64,000 nucleotides of DNA, taken from the NCBI RefSeq assembly GCF_005849285.1, contig NZ_CP040517.1:2610501-2674500 (forward strand), read 5' to 3'. Made by a program: the position numbers and the translations under genes. Below the pieces are notes generated by a model. It ran no database searches. It worked only from the letters and a program-made list of their open reading frames with translations, and was not told the origin of the DNA. This stretch comes from Luteithermobacter gelatinilyticus (GTDB lineage: Bacteria > Pseudomonadota > Alphaproteobacteria > Sphingomonadales > Emcibacteraceae). Below are positions 18,513-27,360 of the stretch, piece by piece. Positions within the stretch are counted from its first letter, which is position 1. Every line of letters starts with the position of its first letter.

Positions 18513-18944
18513 TCAGGCCGGCCGGCTCGGCACCATCAATTGGGCTTCGCCTTCCATAACCACCGTATCGTTCACCCGACATACACAGGATAACCGCACC
18601 CGCTTTCTGCTCACAACCACTTCCTCCACTGTAACCGTCGCATGGACCGTATCGCCAATTCTGACCGGTGCCTTGAAGGTCATATTTTGGGACAGGTAGA
18701 TGGCGCCCGGACCCGGAAGGCGGGTTCCCAAGACAGCCGACAGCAGGCCGGCGGTCAACATACCGTGCGCAATACGGCCTTCGAATATGGTGGTTTTGGC
18801 ATATTCTTCATCAATATGCAAAGGGTTCGTATCCCCCGTGATCCCGGCAAACAGGGTAATATCGGCATCGGTAATTGTCCTGCTGAGGCTGCTGCTTTGC
18901 CCTTCTTTCAGGTCCTCAAGATAGTTGATGACCACATCAGACAT
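18513..18944 (-). CDS. MaoC-like (R)-specific enoyl-CoA hydratase
   Basis: A 143-residue single hot-dog-fold protein. The hydratase 2 motif is clear: DADITLFAGITGDTNPLHIDEEYAKTT with the catalytic Asp and His, followed by GRIAHGMLTAGLLSAVLGTRLPG. PhaJ-type members hydrate trans-2-enoyl-CoA to (R)-3-hydroxyacyl-CoA, supplying polyhydroxyalkanoate synthesis or fatty-acid turnover. An AAGGAG site precedes the ATG. No PHA synthase gene is nearby, so the physiological role is open. Confidence 0.9.
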   Translation of the reverse strand: MSDVVINYLEDLKEGQSSSLSRTITDADITLFAGITGDTNPLHIDEEYAKTTIFEGRIAHGMLTAGLLSAVLGTRLPGPGAIYLSQNMTFKAPVRIGDTVHATVTVEEVVVSRKRVRLSCVCRVNDTVVMEGEAQLMVPSRPA

Positions 18945-19138
18945 GACAAACTCCTTTAATAGCTTAAGTTTCTGTCCCTGAAGTCATCTCAACGGACCTC
19001 GAACAGGATTTTTTTGCGCTGCACCATATCCCAATTTGAAAAAAAACGGAAGCATTCAGTTTCATTAACTTTTTTTTTAACCCCAGAGGCTAACTTAAGC
19101 CGAAAGGGCCGGCACTGTGCGCCAGCCCCCTAAATTAT

Positions 19139-19180
19139 GTAAAAAGTGAATGTGTAAAAAGTTAGTTTGTAAAAAGTTCC
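19139..19180. repeat. TGTAAAAAGT tandem repeat upstream of cheY
   Basis: Three units containing TGTAAAAAGT spaced about 15 bp apart (19139-19180) lie in the AT-rich leader of cheY. They belong to the many short tandem duplications in this window and may overlap the cheY promoter. Confidence 0.75.
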
Positions 19181-19211
19181 AACTTATTTGCTGCAAGAGC
19201 GGGGAAAAAGA

Positions 19212-19598
19212 ATGGCTGTAGACAAGTCAATGCCAATCCTGATCGTAGATGATTACAAGACCATGCTGCGGATTATCAGAAACCTTTTGAAACAGCTGGG
19301 TTTTCAGAATGTGGACGAGGCCAGCGACGGTTCTGAAGCGCTGAACAAGATGCGTGCCAAGAATTACGGTCTGGTGATTTCGGACTGGAATATGGAACCG
19401 ATGACCGGATATGAGCTCCTGAAAGAGGTGCGTGCGGATGAAATGCTAAAATCCGTCCCCTTTATCATGGTGACCGCCGAATCAAAAACCGACAATGTAA
19501 TCGCGGCGAAAAAAGCCGGCGTGAACAATTACATTGTCAAACCGTTCAATGCGGCGACCTTGAAACAGAAACTGGTTTCAGTGCTCGGAGAATTCTGA
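19212..19598 (+). CDS. cheY: CheY-type single-domain response regulator
   Basis: A 128-residue receiver domain with no output domain. Its acidic pocket is D13-D14, the phosphoacceptor is D58 (VISDWNMEP), and the switch residues are T88 and K110 (YIVKPFN). The start is ATG 19212 with a GGGGAAAAAG site; a TTG at 19188 is less likely. The [10 protein letters not shown] signature is that of true chemotaxis CheY proteins. It overlaps the CheZ homologue by 1 bp (TGATG), so signal and phosphatase are made together. Phospho-CheY should act at the flagellar switch. Confidence 0.94.
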   Translation: MAVDKSMPILIVDDYKTMLRIIRNLLKQLGFQNVDEASDGSEALNKMRAKNYGLVISDWNMEPMTGYELLKEVRADEMLKSVPFIMVTAESKTDNVIAAKKAGVNNYIVKPFNAATLKQKLVSVLGEF

Positions 19599-20635
19599 TG
19601 GCATCGGGGCTTTTGCCGGATCATATCGGGCCGCTAGTGGATCGTTTGAGACGTGGCGACCACCAACCGGTCTCCCTGCCGGATGTTGCTGCCCTCACCG
19701 AAGTTCTGATGCGCTCGCTGGAAAGTTATTTCCGGTCAATCGACCTCACGCTGTATCAGGAATGTCAGTCTCTGGCGGATTACATCAATGATGCGCGGGC
19801 TGAAATCGCTTCCCTGTCCCCTGACCATTCCGACAGCGCCCAGATTCCCCGCGCTGGCCAGGAACTGGAAGCGATCGTTCAGCAAACCGAAAACGCCACC
19901 CATATCATCATGGAATCTGCCGAAGCCATCATGTCCGCAGAAACCGATGATCCGGAAGCCTTCCAAGCCACCGTCCATGACGCCGTCATGAAAATTTTCG
20001 AGGCCTGTTCTTTTCAGGACATTACCGGCCAGCGCATCAGCAAGGTGGTCCGCACCCTGGAATATGTGGAAAACCGGATCGACAGGCTGATCAATATCCT
20101 CGGGATTCAGGAAGAAGACCTGAAAAAACATGCCGAAAATACATCGCCCCCAGAGGAAGAGGATGAGAACAAAGCCTTACTGCATGGTCCCGCGTTGGAA
20201 GGAGAAGGCATTGACCAGACAGAAGTGGATGCGCTAATGGAGGACACTTCAGCCTCCAAGCCCCCCACAAAGACCGCAGGCGGCGAGGATGCCGAAACGC
20301 CAGAACCGGCGGAGCAGAGTAGCGCAACGACCGCTCCCGCGGCCGATGCCGAGTCAACTCAGGTCCAAACTTCCCAGGCCCAAACTTCCCAAAAAACGGC
20401 CTCCCCGGCGAGCGACGCCGTTACCGAGGACCTGCCTGAAAATCTGGACCCCGATGATATTGATGCCCTGTTCGCCGAGCCATCGGCAACGGCGCCAGCC
20501 CCAGCGGCGCCGCCGCCGAAACCGGCCAAAAAGCGCGTCGCCCCGCCCAAATATGAAGAAAATGCTGAAGTGGCGCTTGATGTCAAATCATCGGACAAGA
20601 CCACTCAGGCCGACATCGACGCCTTGTTCGGATAA
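19598..20635 (+). CDS. cheZ: CheZ-like phosphatase with three FliM-like tail peptides
   Basis: A 345-residue protein. Residues 40-170 form the long CheZ helical hairpin with the catalytic signature FQDITGQRI (Q140-D141 to Q145), which dephosphorylates CheY-P. Residues 180-345 are a Pro/Ala/Glu-rich, low-complexity tail. This tail carries three copies of a short motif: DQTEVDALM (206-214), DPDDIDALF (284-292) and TQADIDALF (336-344, ending one residue before the C-terminus). They resemble the CheY-binding peptide at the N-terminus of FliM. E. coli CheZ has one C-terminal CheY-binding helix; three would give multivalent capture of CheY. Confidence 0.88.
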   Translation: MASGLLPDHIGPLVDRLRRGDHQPVSLPDVAALTEVLMRSLESYFRSIDLTLYQECQSLADYINDARAEIASLSPDHSDSAQIPRAGQELEAIVQQTENATHIIMESAEAIMSAETDDPEAFQATVHDAVMKIFEACSFQDITGQRISKVVRTLEYVENRIDRLINILGIQEEDLKKHAENTSPPEEEDENKALLHGPALEGEGIDQTEVDALMEDTSASKPPTKTAGGEDAETPEPAEQSSATTAPAADAESTQVQTSQAQTSQKTASPASDAVTEDLPENLDPDDIDALFAEPSATAPAPAAPPPKPAKKRVAPPKYEENAEVALDVKSSDKTTQADIDALFG

Positions 20636-20694
20636 CCTCTGGTGGGAATTCCAGTGTATTGGCGCATTACTGAATGCGTCATCGCGAACCCCTG

Positions 20695-20822
20695 CCATAT
20701 ATCTTGGGCCATATATCTTGGGAAAGGGGTGTGGCGATCCCTAGCCTGGAACGCGTTCCTCTCATCAGAATTCATTTCAAAGATTTTCCGGCCAAAGATT
20801 TTCCGGTCAAAGATTTTCCGGT
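20695..20822. repeat. Two tandem-repeat arrays between cheZ and tipF-like gene
   Basis: A 14-bp unit CCATATATCTTGGG occurs twice (20695-20708, 20709-20722), and a 15-bp unit CAAAGATTTTCCGGY occurs three times (20778-20792, 20793-20807, 20808-20822) followed by a partial copy. Both arrays sit in the 218-bp spacer between convergent genes; nothing else is seen in that spacer. Confidence 0.9.
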
Positions 20823-20853
20823 CAAAATATGGTTAAGCAAGACCGGAAGGTTC

Positions 20854-22095
20854 CTATAACGACATGGAAAGTTCGCTGCTGAGCCGGGGTTCCCCGAACA
20901 GATATCCCTGGCCATAATCCATGCCATAATCTAGGATTTCAAGGATCTCCCGCTCCTCCTCGATTTTTTCAATAATCAAATCAATGTCAAAACGGGCATA
21001 GGCTTCTTTCAGATCCTGCGGATGAATGTCGCCCTTCTCATCAAGAAGCAAAGCCGGTTTGAGCTTGATATAACGAAAATATCGTGAGGCCAGATCCGCC
21101 AGGTCAATATTGGTGTCAATGACATGATCCATGGAAAACCTGAATCCCCGCCGGCCCAGCGCCACCAGGCTACGTTCCACCTCGGGCGTGTGACGTATCA
21201 CGTCCTGTTGGGCAAATTCAAACACCAAGCGATCTGCAAGCTCCTGATTTTCCAACATAAAATCAATAAACTGCGGAAAAAATTCCTGATCATTCAGGGA
21301 CACGGAAGAGATGTTACAGAAAAACCGTAATCCCGGCCGGCGCGGCCCCAGACGCCGGATTACCTGAATACAGCGAAATAGCAGCAGATTGTCCAGTGTC
21401 CCCACCAAACCGCTGTCTTCGGCAAGTTTAAGATACTGATTGGGAAAAATCACATTATTATGGTCATCGCGCACCCGGGAATAGGCCTCAAAATACACCA
21501 CCCGGCGCGCCGGCAAAGCCACAATCGGCTGAAGGTACAGATCCACCCGATTATCCTCCAACGCATGATGCATGATCTTGAGGATTTCTTCCTCATTGCG
21601 CTCGGCCTCGGCAAAATGGCGAGGGAGCGACACGGCGCCGATGCTTTCTTGCTCCGCCCTATTCTGTCGCCGCTCCTCTGCTTCAAGCCGTTCGGCCAGG
21701 GATTTTCCGGACTTCTGGACCACCTGGTTTAGCAGAGTCTGCAACACCCGCATCTCAGAAATAATTTCGGCATTGCGGCTGTAATCCGTCTGGGAGAGCT
21801 GTTTTTCCAGCCGGCCCACATCATTTTCCAAATGTTCCAGCTTGTCGAGACTCATCTGATAATCCTGATGCAGCGCCAACATGCGGTTCGCCATATCCTG
21901 ACGTCCCTGGCGCCAGACATAGGCCACATGGAGCTGAACCCCCAGCAAAAAAATAAGCCCCCCCAAAACAAGCGGCGCGGACGGACCGAGACGGCCGATA
22001 AGGTCAGGACCGAGAAGATCAGGAACAAGCAATGCACAAAAAAAAGCAATAATCGCGTAAGACGCAGTAATCAGGATATGGGCCAGCACGTTCAT
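20854..22095 (-). CDS. TipF-like membrane protein with degenerate EAL domain
   Basis: A 413-residue protein with two N-terminal membrane helices (about 9-27 and 41-60), a coiled coil (about 65-150) and an EAL-fold domain (165-413). The EAL signature reads EAY (203-205). The metal-binding DDFGTG segment is replaced by FSMDHVID (320-327), so c-di-GMP hydrolysis is not expected. Some binding residues remain (EKIE 376-379 and YGQGYLFGEP 394-403). This architecture matches TipF, the Caulobacter flagellar positioning protein that binds c-di-GMP without cleaving it. The neighbouring cheY-cheZ supports a motility role. Direct orthology is inferred, not proven. Confidence 0.8.
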   Translation of the reverse strand: MNVLAHILITASYAIIAFFCALLVPDLLGPDLIGRLGPSAPLVLGGLIFLLGVQLHVAYVWRQGRQDMANRMLALHQDYQMSLDKLEHLENDVGRLEKQLSQTDYSRNAEIISEMRVLQTLLNQVVQKSGKSLAERLEAEERRQNRAEQESIGAVSLPRHFAEAERNEEEILKIMHHALEDNRVDLYLQPIVALPARRVVYFEAYSRVRDDHNNVIFPNQYLKLAEDSGLVGTLDNLLLFRCIQVIRRLGPRRPGLRFFCNISSVSLNDQEFFPQFIDFMLENQELADRLVFEFAQQDVIRHTPEVERSLVALGRRGFRFSMDHVIDTNIDLADLASRYFRYIKLKPALLLDEKGDIHPQDLKEAYARFDIDLIIEKIEEEREILEILDYGMDYGQGYLFGEPRLSSELSMSL

Positions 22096-22293
22096 TTGTG
22101 TTCCTGTTTAGTATAACCGGGTGTTTCTGACCGTTGACTTGGGGCCAGGATTCTTATCCCCCCGGTTCCCTCCTCTGGACAGGCTGTATTATTCACTTGC
22201 GGTTAAGATACGATAGAATAGTATAAATTACCGATCAAGCTTTGTGAAGAAATAGACAAACACCACAAAGTCTTCAGGAAGAGCCCAAAGTAT

Positions 22294-22779
22294 ATGACAA
22301 TCACGTGTTCTTATCGCCCCACAGTACTGAGCGTTGTTCTTCTGGCCGGGCTCTGCGGGCTGGTCTTTGGGACACTGATGACACCAGATAAAACCTTCGC
22401 CCAAGATACACCAACCAAAGACATCCCTGCCAAGGACCCACCCGCCAAGGACCCCTCTTCCTCCTCTTCGGAAGCGGAAACCGTACGCCGCGAAGAAAGA
22501 TGCCTAAATGTCCGCCGGATCCGACAAACCCGTGTTGTGGATAACCAGACCATTCTGTTTTATATGTATGGCGGAAAAGTCAAACGGGTCACGTTACTCA
22601 ATACCTGTTATTCACTGGCGTTTCACGGTTCCTTCAGCTATCGCACCTCTACCGGCCGGCTGTGTTCGGGGTTTGATCATATCGTTTCGCGGGCCGGGAA
22701 CTACTGCCTGATTGACAGCATCATCGACGTCACCGAAGACCTTAAAAATCAGAAAAAGAAAGACCAAAACGATCAATAG
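22294..22779 (+). CDS. Secreted small protein with four conserved-looking cysteines
   Basis: A 161-residue exported protein. A signal sequence (about residues 10-36, ending TFAQD) is followed by a low-complexity spacer with in-frame 15-bp repeats (PAKDPPAKDP) and Ser/Glu residues, then a compact domain with cysteines at RCLNVRRIRQ, NTCYSLAF, GRLCSGF and YCLIDSI. It probably folds in the periplasm with two disulfides. It resembles the DUF6491-type group of short periplasmic proteins, but I cannot assign it firmly. AGGAAG precedes the ATG. Its TAG stop is the first three bases of a palindromic element. Confidence 0.7.
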   Translation: MTITCSYRPTVLSVVLLAGLCGLVFGTLMTPDKTFAQDTPTKDIPAKDPPAKDPSSSSSEAETVRREERCLNVRRIRQTRVVDNQTILFYMYGGKVKRVTLLNTCYSLAFHGSFSYRTSTGRLCSGFDHIVSRAGNYCLIDSIIDVTEDLKNQKKKDQNDQ

Positions 22780-22820
22780 AGTGAAGTGTGAATGGGTCAA
22801 CCTATTCACACTTCACTCTA
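22777..22820. repeat. Dispersed TAGAGTGAA element, copy 2 (long perfect stem)
   Basis: A 44-bp inverted repeat: arms TAGAGTGAAGTGTGAATGGG and its complement (one G/A mismatch) around a 4-nt loop TCAA. It supplies the stop codon of the upstream secreted-protein gene and lies between convergent transcripts. As RNA it would fold into a 20-bp hairpin, but no T-run follows, so it is not a textbook intrinsic terminator. Confidence 0.9.
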
Positions 22821-22957
22821 AGCCCTAAAGGGCCGCAACATCTGGATCGCCATGTCCCTTTAGGGGCCCGCAATGACGTTGTTCTGTTGTCATCGCTAGC
22901 GCACACGACGCCATTCATATAACATTACCGATTCTCATCTTGAAAAAAGGAGGGGGC

Positions 22958-22985
22958 AAAAAAACAGGGCGGAAAACCGCCCTGT
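22958..22985 (-). terminator. Intrinsic terminator of the TonB2-like operon
   Basis: Read on the minus strand, the stem ACAGGGCGG/CCGCCCTGT with a TTTT loop is followed by a run of seven T residues. It lies 40 bp after the stop of the TPR gene, the last gene of the operon. Confidence 0.85.
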
Positions 22986-23024
22986 CTGTTTGTTTTGGAA
23001 ATTCAGCCTCTTGAAAAAGAGGTA

Positions 23025-24425
23025 TTACTTTTTGCGCTTGTCTTCGCCCAGGAATTCCTTGATGTCGGCGAGACGTTTGGCCTCTTTTGACAGGTAGGAA
23101 ATCCATTTATTGGCCATGTTGCGGCTACGGTCATATTTCTTGGCCTTGACAAATTCCTGGCGGGCTTTTTCCAGCTCGCCCATATTGAAATAGGCCATGC
23201 CGCGAACCACATGCGCCGTATCGGGTCGTTTCAAGCCCCCTTTATCAAGGGCCAGACCGATATATTTGGTCGCATTTTCATAATCGTCGAGCTGCATGTA
23301 AACCTGACCCAGGCGCATATAGAGATTGCCGTCTCCGGACATCTCAGCCGCTTTTTTCAAAGGCTCCAGAGCCTTGCGCATCTCCTGGCTGTTGATATAA
23401 GCCTGAGACAGATACTCCCAGTTTTTCTTGTTCTGTTCCACCAGCCCCTTTTTCAGCCCCTCAGCCAGGACCTTGGCGGCTTTATAGGGAATTTCGTGAT
23501 ACAGAAACAACTGGGACATATTCACCAGTTCGCTGTTTTTCTCCAACAGTCCCTGGCGATGCGCAAGCTCATAAACGGTGAGCTGTTTTTTCTCCAGCTC
23601 TTTTTTCTCGGCCGCGCTCAGCCCCGGTTCATTGGTCAGTTCGCCATACATGCCCGCAAGCTGGATCCAGTACTCCTTCTTGGGCCATTTGGTCACGAGC
23701 AATTCCAGAATATCGGTCACTTTCTGATATTCCTTCAACTCGAAATACATGACCCGCAGAAGCAGATACCAGTTTTCCTTGGGTTCTTTCCCCTTTTCCT
23801 CATACAGGCTGATGGCCTGTTCAATATAGGGGATACCCTTGCGGTAATAGGACAGATCGTTCTTCTTATCCCCCAAGGCATAATAGGCCTGGCCAAGAAG
23901 AATCAGCGCCTGTTCGCTGGGGGCCTCCTGGTATTCCATCCACCGGTTCATATAGTCGATGGACTTCTGGTAATCCTCCTTCACAAAATAGAGCTGAGCC
24001 AGCGTGTAAATCATATTATCCTCCATGGCGGGAGGCAGATTTTCCTGTCTCAGCACATTCTGATAGGCAGCAATGGCTTCGTTATATTTTTCCTGGCTGT
24101 AGGCCAGAAAACCTTTGAAGTTGTAATACTGGGCCCGTTCATAACTGTTGAGACTGTCCAGTTTCTGACCCAGGCCGTCTTCAAGCACCTTGTTGGCTTC
24201 GACCCAGTTTTCGGCATCGGCAAATTCCTGCGCCTTACCCAGCACTTTGTAGACTTTTTCGCGCAAGGCCGGAGTCTTGCGTGTTTTACGATTGGCGTAT
24301 TTGCTTTCTTCTTCGGCCGCATAGGCCCGGTCCGTTGACACAGAAGCCAACGGAAACACAGCCAATACACCGGCAAGAGCCGTAGCGGAAATTAGAGTTT
24401 TCGTAAATTTGCTAAAGGTCGTCAT
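23025..24425 (-). CDS. Periplasmic TPR-repeat protein of a TonB2-type operon
   Basis: A 466-residue protein with a signal peptide (about 1-36, ending AYAAEE) and about ten tetratricopeptide repeats through the mature part (for example GQAYYALGDKKNDLSYYRKG, and LGQVYMQLDDYENATKYIG). It is the last gene of a six-gene operon, 14 bp after tonB. In Vibrio TonB2 clusters a TPR gene occupies the same place. It probably scaffolds or regulates the TonB complex in the periplasm. The Lys/Glu-rich C-terminus (FLGEDKRKK) ends just before the terminator. Confidence 0.87.
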   Translation of the reverse strand: MTTFSKFTKTLISATALAGVLAVFPLASVSTDRAYAAEEESKYANRKTRKTPALREKVYKVLGKAQEFADAENWVEANKVLEDGLGQKLDSLNSYERAQYYNFKGFLAYSQEKYNEAIAAYQNVLRQENLPPAMEDNMIYTLAQLYFVKEDYQKSIDYMNRWMEYQEAPSEQALILLGQAYYALGDKKNDLSYYRKGIPYIEQAISLYEEKGKEPKENWYLLLRVMYFELKEYQKVTDILELLVTKWPKKEYWIQLAGMYGELTNEPGLSAAEKKELEKKQLTVYELAHRQGLLEKNSELVNMSQLFLYHEIPYKAAKVLAEGLKKGLVEQNKKNWEYLSQAYINSQEMRKALEPLKKAAEMSGDGNLYMRLGQVYMQLDDYENATKYIGLALDKGGLKRPDTAHVVRGMAYFNMGELEKARQEFVKAKKYDRSRNMANKWISYLSKEAKRLADIKEFLGEDKRKK

Positions 24426-24439
24426 TACGCACTCTCCGC

Positions 24440-25045
24440 TTACTTCTCAAGCTCGAAGGTGATTTTATGCAGAACCCCGGCCACATCAACCGGCTCGCCA
24501 TCCACCACTTTGGGCTTGTATTTGAACTTTTCGGCCGCCTTGATGGCCGCCCTGTTGAACAGGGAACTTGTGCTTTCAACCACACGGATATCCGTGACAG
24601 TACCGTGTTTGGTCACGGTGAATTCCAGGATCACATATCCTTCAATTCCCCGCTCCGCAGCACGGCGTGGATAAACCGGCGCCACTTTCACAATCGGCAG
24701 GTAATCCCCGTCGCTGGCGGCAAATCCGCCCGTCCCGGCAACTTGCACTTCTGCGGAAACCGGCGCATTACCGATTTCGATTCCGGTATTCACGTTACTG
24801 AGATTGGTATCCATCTGGATTTCAGGAGTTTCCGGAGGGGCTTCCACCTCTTCCGGCTTGTCGGGTTTACGAATTTTCTGCTCAACTTCCTGAGCTTTTC
24901 GTACCTCGGCGATCTCAACACGGATCTTTTCCCCTGTGCCTGTCAGCGCTTTTTTACCGGTGGCAATCAGCAGCTGCATCGCAAAGAAGAGCATGAAGGT
25001 GATGAGAGCGGCAAAGGCAAATGAGACTGTATATCTTGCAATCAT
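24440..25045 (-). CDS. tonB: TonB-family energy transducer
   Basis: A 201-residue inner-membrane-anchored periplasmic protein. One N-terminal membrane helix (residues 5-30) is followed by a Pro/Glu-rich spacer (KPDKPEEVEAPPETPEIQ). The C-terminal TonB domain contains YPRRAAERGIEGYVILEFTV, then TDIRVVEST and AAEKFKYKP. It passes proton-motive energy from ExbB/ExbD to outer-membrane receptors. It is compact, like TonB2 of Vibrio rather than E. coli TonB (239 residues). It overlaps exbD by 4 bp. Confidence 0.93.
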   Translation of the reverse strand: MIARYTVSFAFAALITFMLFFAMQLLIATGKKALTGTGEKIRVEIAEVRKAQEVEQKIRKPDKPEEVEAPPETPEIQMDTNLSNVNTGIEIGNAPVSAEVQVAGTGGFAASDGDYLPIVKVAPVYPRRAAERGIEGYVILEFTVTKHGTVTDIRVVESTSSLFNRAAIKAAEKFKYKPKVVDGEPVDVAGVLHKITFELEK

Positions 25046-25446
25046 TGTTCTCTCGTCGATACCACATAATCCGTGACACCAGCCTGACGAACCGCATCCA
25101 CGACGTCCATGACTATGCCGGATTTGGCATCCTTGTCAGCTTGAATCACCACACTTCCTTCCGGGTTTTCAGCCCTCAGGCGCTCCACATTGGCCCGGAT
25201 AGCACGCACGTCGACCCGACGTTTCTGCATCCAGACTTCATTTGTGTCGCTAACGGCAATCATGATGTTTGCCTTGTCCTGCTTGAGGGCTGTTGCGGAC
25301 AGAGGACGGTCTACGTCGATCCCGGCTTCCTTGATAAAGGAGGCCGTCACGATAAAGAAGATGAGCATGATAAACACGATGTCGAGCATCGGTGTCATAT
25401 CGATAGCTGCTTCATCCCCGCTTTTTGCAGAAGAATGTTTACGCAT
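25042..25446 (-). CDS. exbD: ExbD/TolR-family biopolymer transport protein
   Basis: A 134-residue protein with one membrane helix (IDMTPMLDIVFIMLIFFIVTAS) carrying the conserved proton-path Asp (PMLDIVF) and a periplasmic domain (VQADKDAKSGIVMDVVDAVRQAG). It partners ExbB and the TtpC-like protein to energise TonB. It lies 10 bp after exbB and overlaps tonB by 4 bp, so the order of synthesis follows the complex. Confidence 0.94.
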   Translation of the reverse strand: MRKHSSAKSGDEAAIDMTPMLDIVFIMLIFFIVTASFIKEAGIDVDRPLSATALKQDKANIMIAVSDTNEVWMQKRRVDVRAIRANVERLRAENPEGSVVIQADKDAKSGIVMDVVDAVRQAGVTDYVVSTREQ

Positions 25447-25456
25447 ACCTGTCCTC

Positions 25457-25990
25457 TTAGTGATCCATTGTCAAATGGTCTTCAAGAAGTTCGGCTTCCT
25501 TATTGGCGCGGTTCTCCAGATAGCTGGAAGCAAACACGCCCGACAGGGCACCGACCATTCCGGCCATAGTGGGAATTGTGGCTTTGGATACCCCCGCGGC
25601 CATTGCCCGGACGTTACCACTTCCCAAAATCGCCATCACATCAAAGACCTCAATCATTCCGGTTACGGTTCCAAGAAGACCCATCAGCGGACAAACCGCC
25701 ACCAATGTCTTGATCAAAGGCAAGGGTCCTCTCAGATCCATGGTCACTTGACTGATCATGGCTTCGCGAATTTTATGGGCGAACCAGGAAGTTCGCTCAG
25801 CGCGAGCTTCCCAGGTTCCCATAACTTCATTCACTTGCTTACGATGTCCGGTCTTGAAATAGATCAGACGTTCGAAAACCAGGCCCCACATCAGCAAGAT
25901 GACCAGGAAGATCCAGGTCAGGATCGGGCCTCCCCGCTCCATAAAATCCCGGACTGCTTCCAATGCATCCATCAGGGGCATCATGATCAA
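25457..25990 (-). CDS. exbB: ExbB/TolQ-family proton channel protein
   Basis: A 177-residue inner-membrane protein, short for the family, with three hydrophobic segments. The MotA/TolQ/ExbB core is clear: LVAVCPLMGLLGTVTGMIEVFDVM and AAGVSKATIPTMAGMVGALSGVF. It forms the proton channel with ExbD. Its start overlaps the TtpC-like gene stop by 4 bp. Small ExbB2 proteins of this size are typical for TonB2 systems. Confidence 0.94.
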   Translation of the reverse strand: MIMMPLMDALEAVRDFMERGGPILTWIFLVILLMWGLVFERLIYFKTGHRKQVNEVMGTWEARAERTSWFAHKIREAMISQVTMDLRGPLPLIKTLVAVCPLMGLLGTVTGMIEVFDVMAILGSGNVRAMAAGVSKATIPTMAGMVGALSGVFASSYLENRANKEAELLEDHLTMDH

Positions 25991-27360
25991 GCTCCTTTGT
26001 TAGACTGCTGTTCCGCGTGTACAGCAATGATCCCGGCGCTCTGCTCTTCGAGCGTATGGATAATGCGCTTGCTCATGCCGGCCACGACGCTATGCAGGAA
26101 CAGGGTCGGCAACGCCACGGTAATCCCCAGCACGGTTGTGACAAGAGCCTGAGAAATACCGCCAGCCATCAGTTTCGGATCCCCCGTACCGAACAGTGTC
26201 ATGGACTGGAAGGTCTGGATCATCCCGGTCACTGTCCCCAGCAGCCCCATCAGCGGCGCCACAGCGGAAATAATTTTGATCAGGACCAGGAACCGTTCAA
26301 GTGCCGGAGTCTCTTTCATTATAGCTTCATCCAGCTTCAACTCAAGCGTTTCCACATCAACTTCCTTGTTGGCGTCATATACGCTCAACACACGCCCCAG
26401 CGGGTTGTTTTCACTAACCACATCGCTGCTGATCTGGGCTTTCACCTTGCGGCTGGCAATAGTCAGATAAATGAAACGCTCTATGATGAAAATCATGCCA
26501 ATGGCACCGACAATCAGGATCAAATACCCGATGGTTCCCCCTTGGTCGATCCGCTCCCGCAGGGACGGGGCCTGAATCAACAGGGCCAGAATGGAACCAC
26601 GAGAGGGATCAAGACCAAAAGCGGTAAACCCTTCTTTGGCCTGCTGCAGGGCCGCCGCGGTTTCCAGGAAACGATCCGCCGGCTGACGCACCAGTTCTGC
26701 AACACGCTGAGCCTGCGGGCGCCATTCAAGATATTTGCCGTCGGAAACCAGGTTAAAGGGACCGACACGTACCACTTCTTTTTCTTCGGTCGCCCCGTCC
26801 GGATACTGAACCGTGGTATCGAAGGCTACCACTTTTCCGGCTTCGGTCATTTCCCGCTGAATTTCAAACCACAGACGTTCGATTTCCTCGATGGTCGGCA
26901 GCTTGGAACTGGAAGCGGTCTTCTGCACCAGCTCATCCAGGAATTCATCGCGGTTCGGATACTGGGCGCTGATAATAGAATGTTCAAACACGCCGCGGGC
27001 ATCACCGGAGACCTGCTGAAGCACCCCGAACAGCTCTTTCAGCGCGCCCAGTTCCTCGGACAGTTCGGTCTGAAGCTGGGCCAGCTTGTTTTCATTGGCC
27101 TTGAATTCGGCTTCAAGACGATCAGAACGACGCTCCTCAGCGCGCTGTTCCGCCTGGGCCTTATTCAGAAGAGCCTGCTGCTCAGATTTGTTGCGCAGGA
27201 ATTCCTGCTCGCGTTTACGATATTCAGCCGTTTCATTGACCTTACCCTGCCGAACGATTTCCAGTAGCTCGTCAAGGTTTTTCACCTCTTTCTGAGCCAT
27301 TGCCGTTGAGGCCATGCCGCCAAGAGCAACAGCAAGAACAAGTGTAACTAATTTCTTCAT
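25987..27360 (-). CDS. TtpC-like MotA/TolQ/ExbB protein with periplasmic coiled coil
   Basis: A 457-residue protein. The signal peptide (1-22) is followed by a long coiled coil (about 40-115), a periplasmic linker, then an ExbB-like channel domain (about 270-440) with GTIGYLILIVGAIGMIFIIERF and ISAVAPLMGLLGTVTGMIQTFQSM. The combination of a large periplasmic N-terminus and an ExbB core defines TtpC, the extra subunit of Vibrio TonB2 systems. It overlaps both neighbours by 4 bp (the DUF3450 gene upstream, exbB downstream). It probably extends the energy complex across the periplasm. Confidence 0.9.
   Translation of the reverse strand: MKKLVTLVLAVALGGMASTAMAQKEVKNLDELLEIVRQGKVNETAEYRKREQEFLRNKSEQQALLNKAQAEQRAEERRSDRLEAEFKANENKLAQLQTELSEELGALKELFGVLQQVSGDARGVFEHSIISAQYPNRDEFLDELVQKTASSSKLPTIEEIERLWFEIQREMTEAGKVVAFDTTVQYPDGATEEKEVVRVGPFNLVSDGKYLEWRPQAQRVAELVRQPADRFLETAAALQQAKEGFTAFGLDPSRGSILALLIQAPSLRERIDQGGTIGYLILIVGAIGMIFIIERFIYLTIASRKVKAQISSDVVSENNPLGRVLSVYDANKEVDVETLELKLDEAIMKETPALERFLVLIKIISAVAPLMGLLGTVTGMIQTFQSMTLFGTGDPKLMAGGISQALVTTVLGITVALPTLFLHSVVAGMSKRIIHTLEEQSAGIIAVHAEQQSNKGA

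Noticed and set aside
22777-22820. Reading the palindrome as an ordinary intrinsic terminator
   Set aside because: No T-run follows on either strand, and the sequence recurs elsewhere as a family, so I list it as a repeat that may also act as a transcript end.
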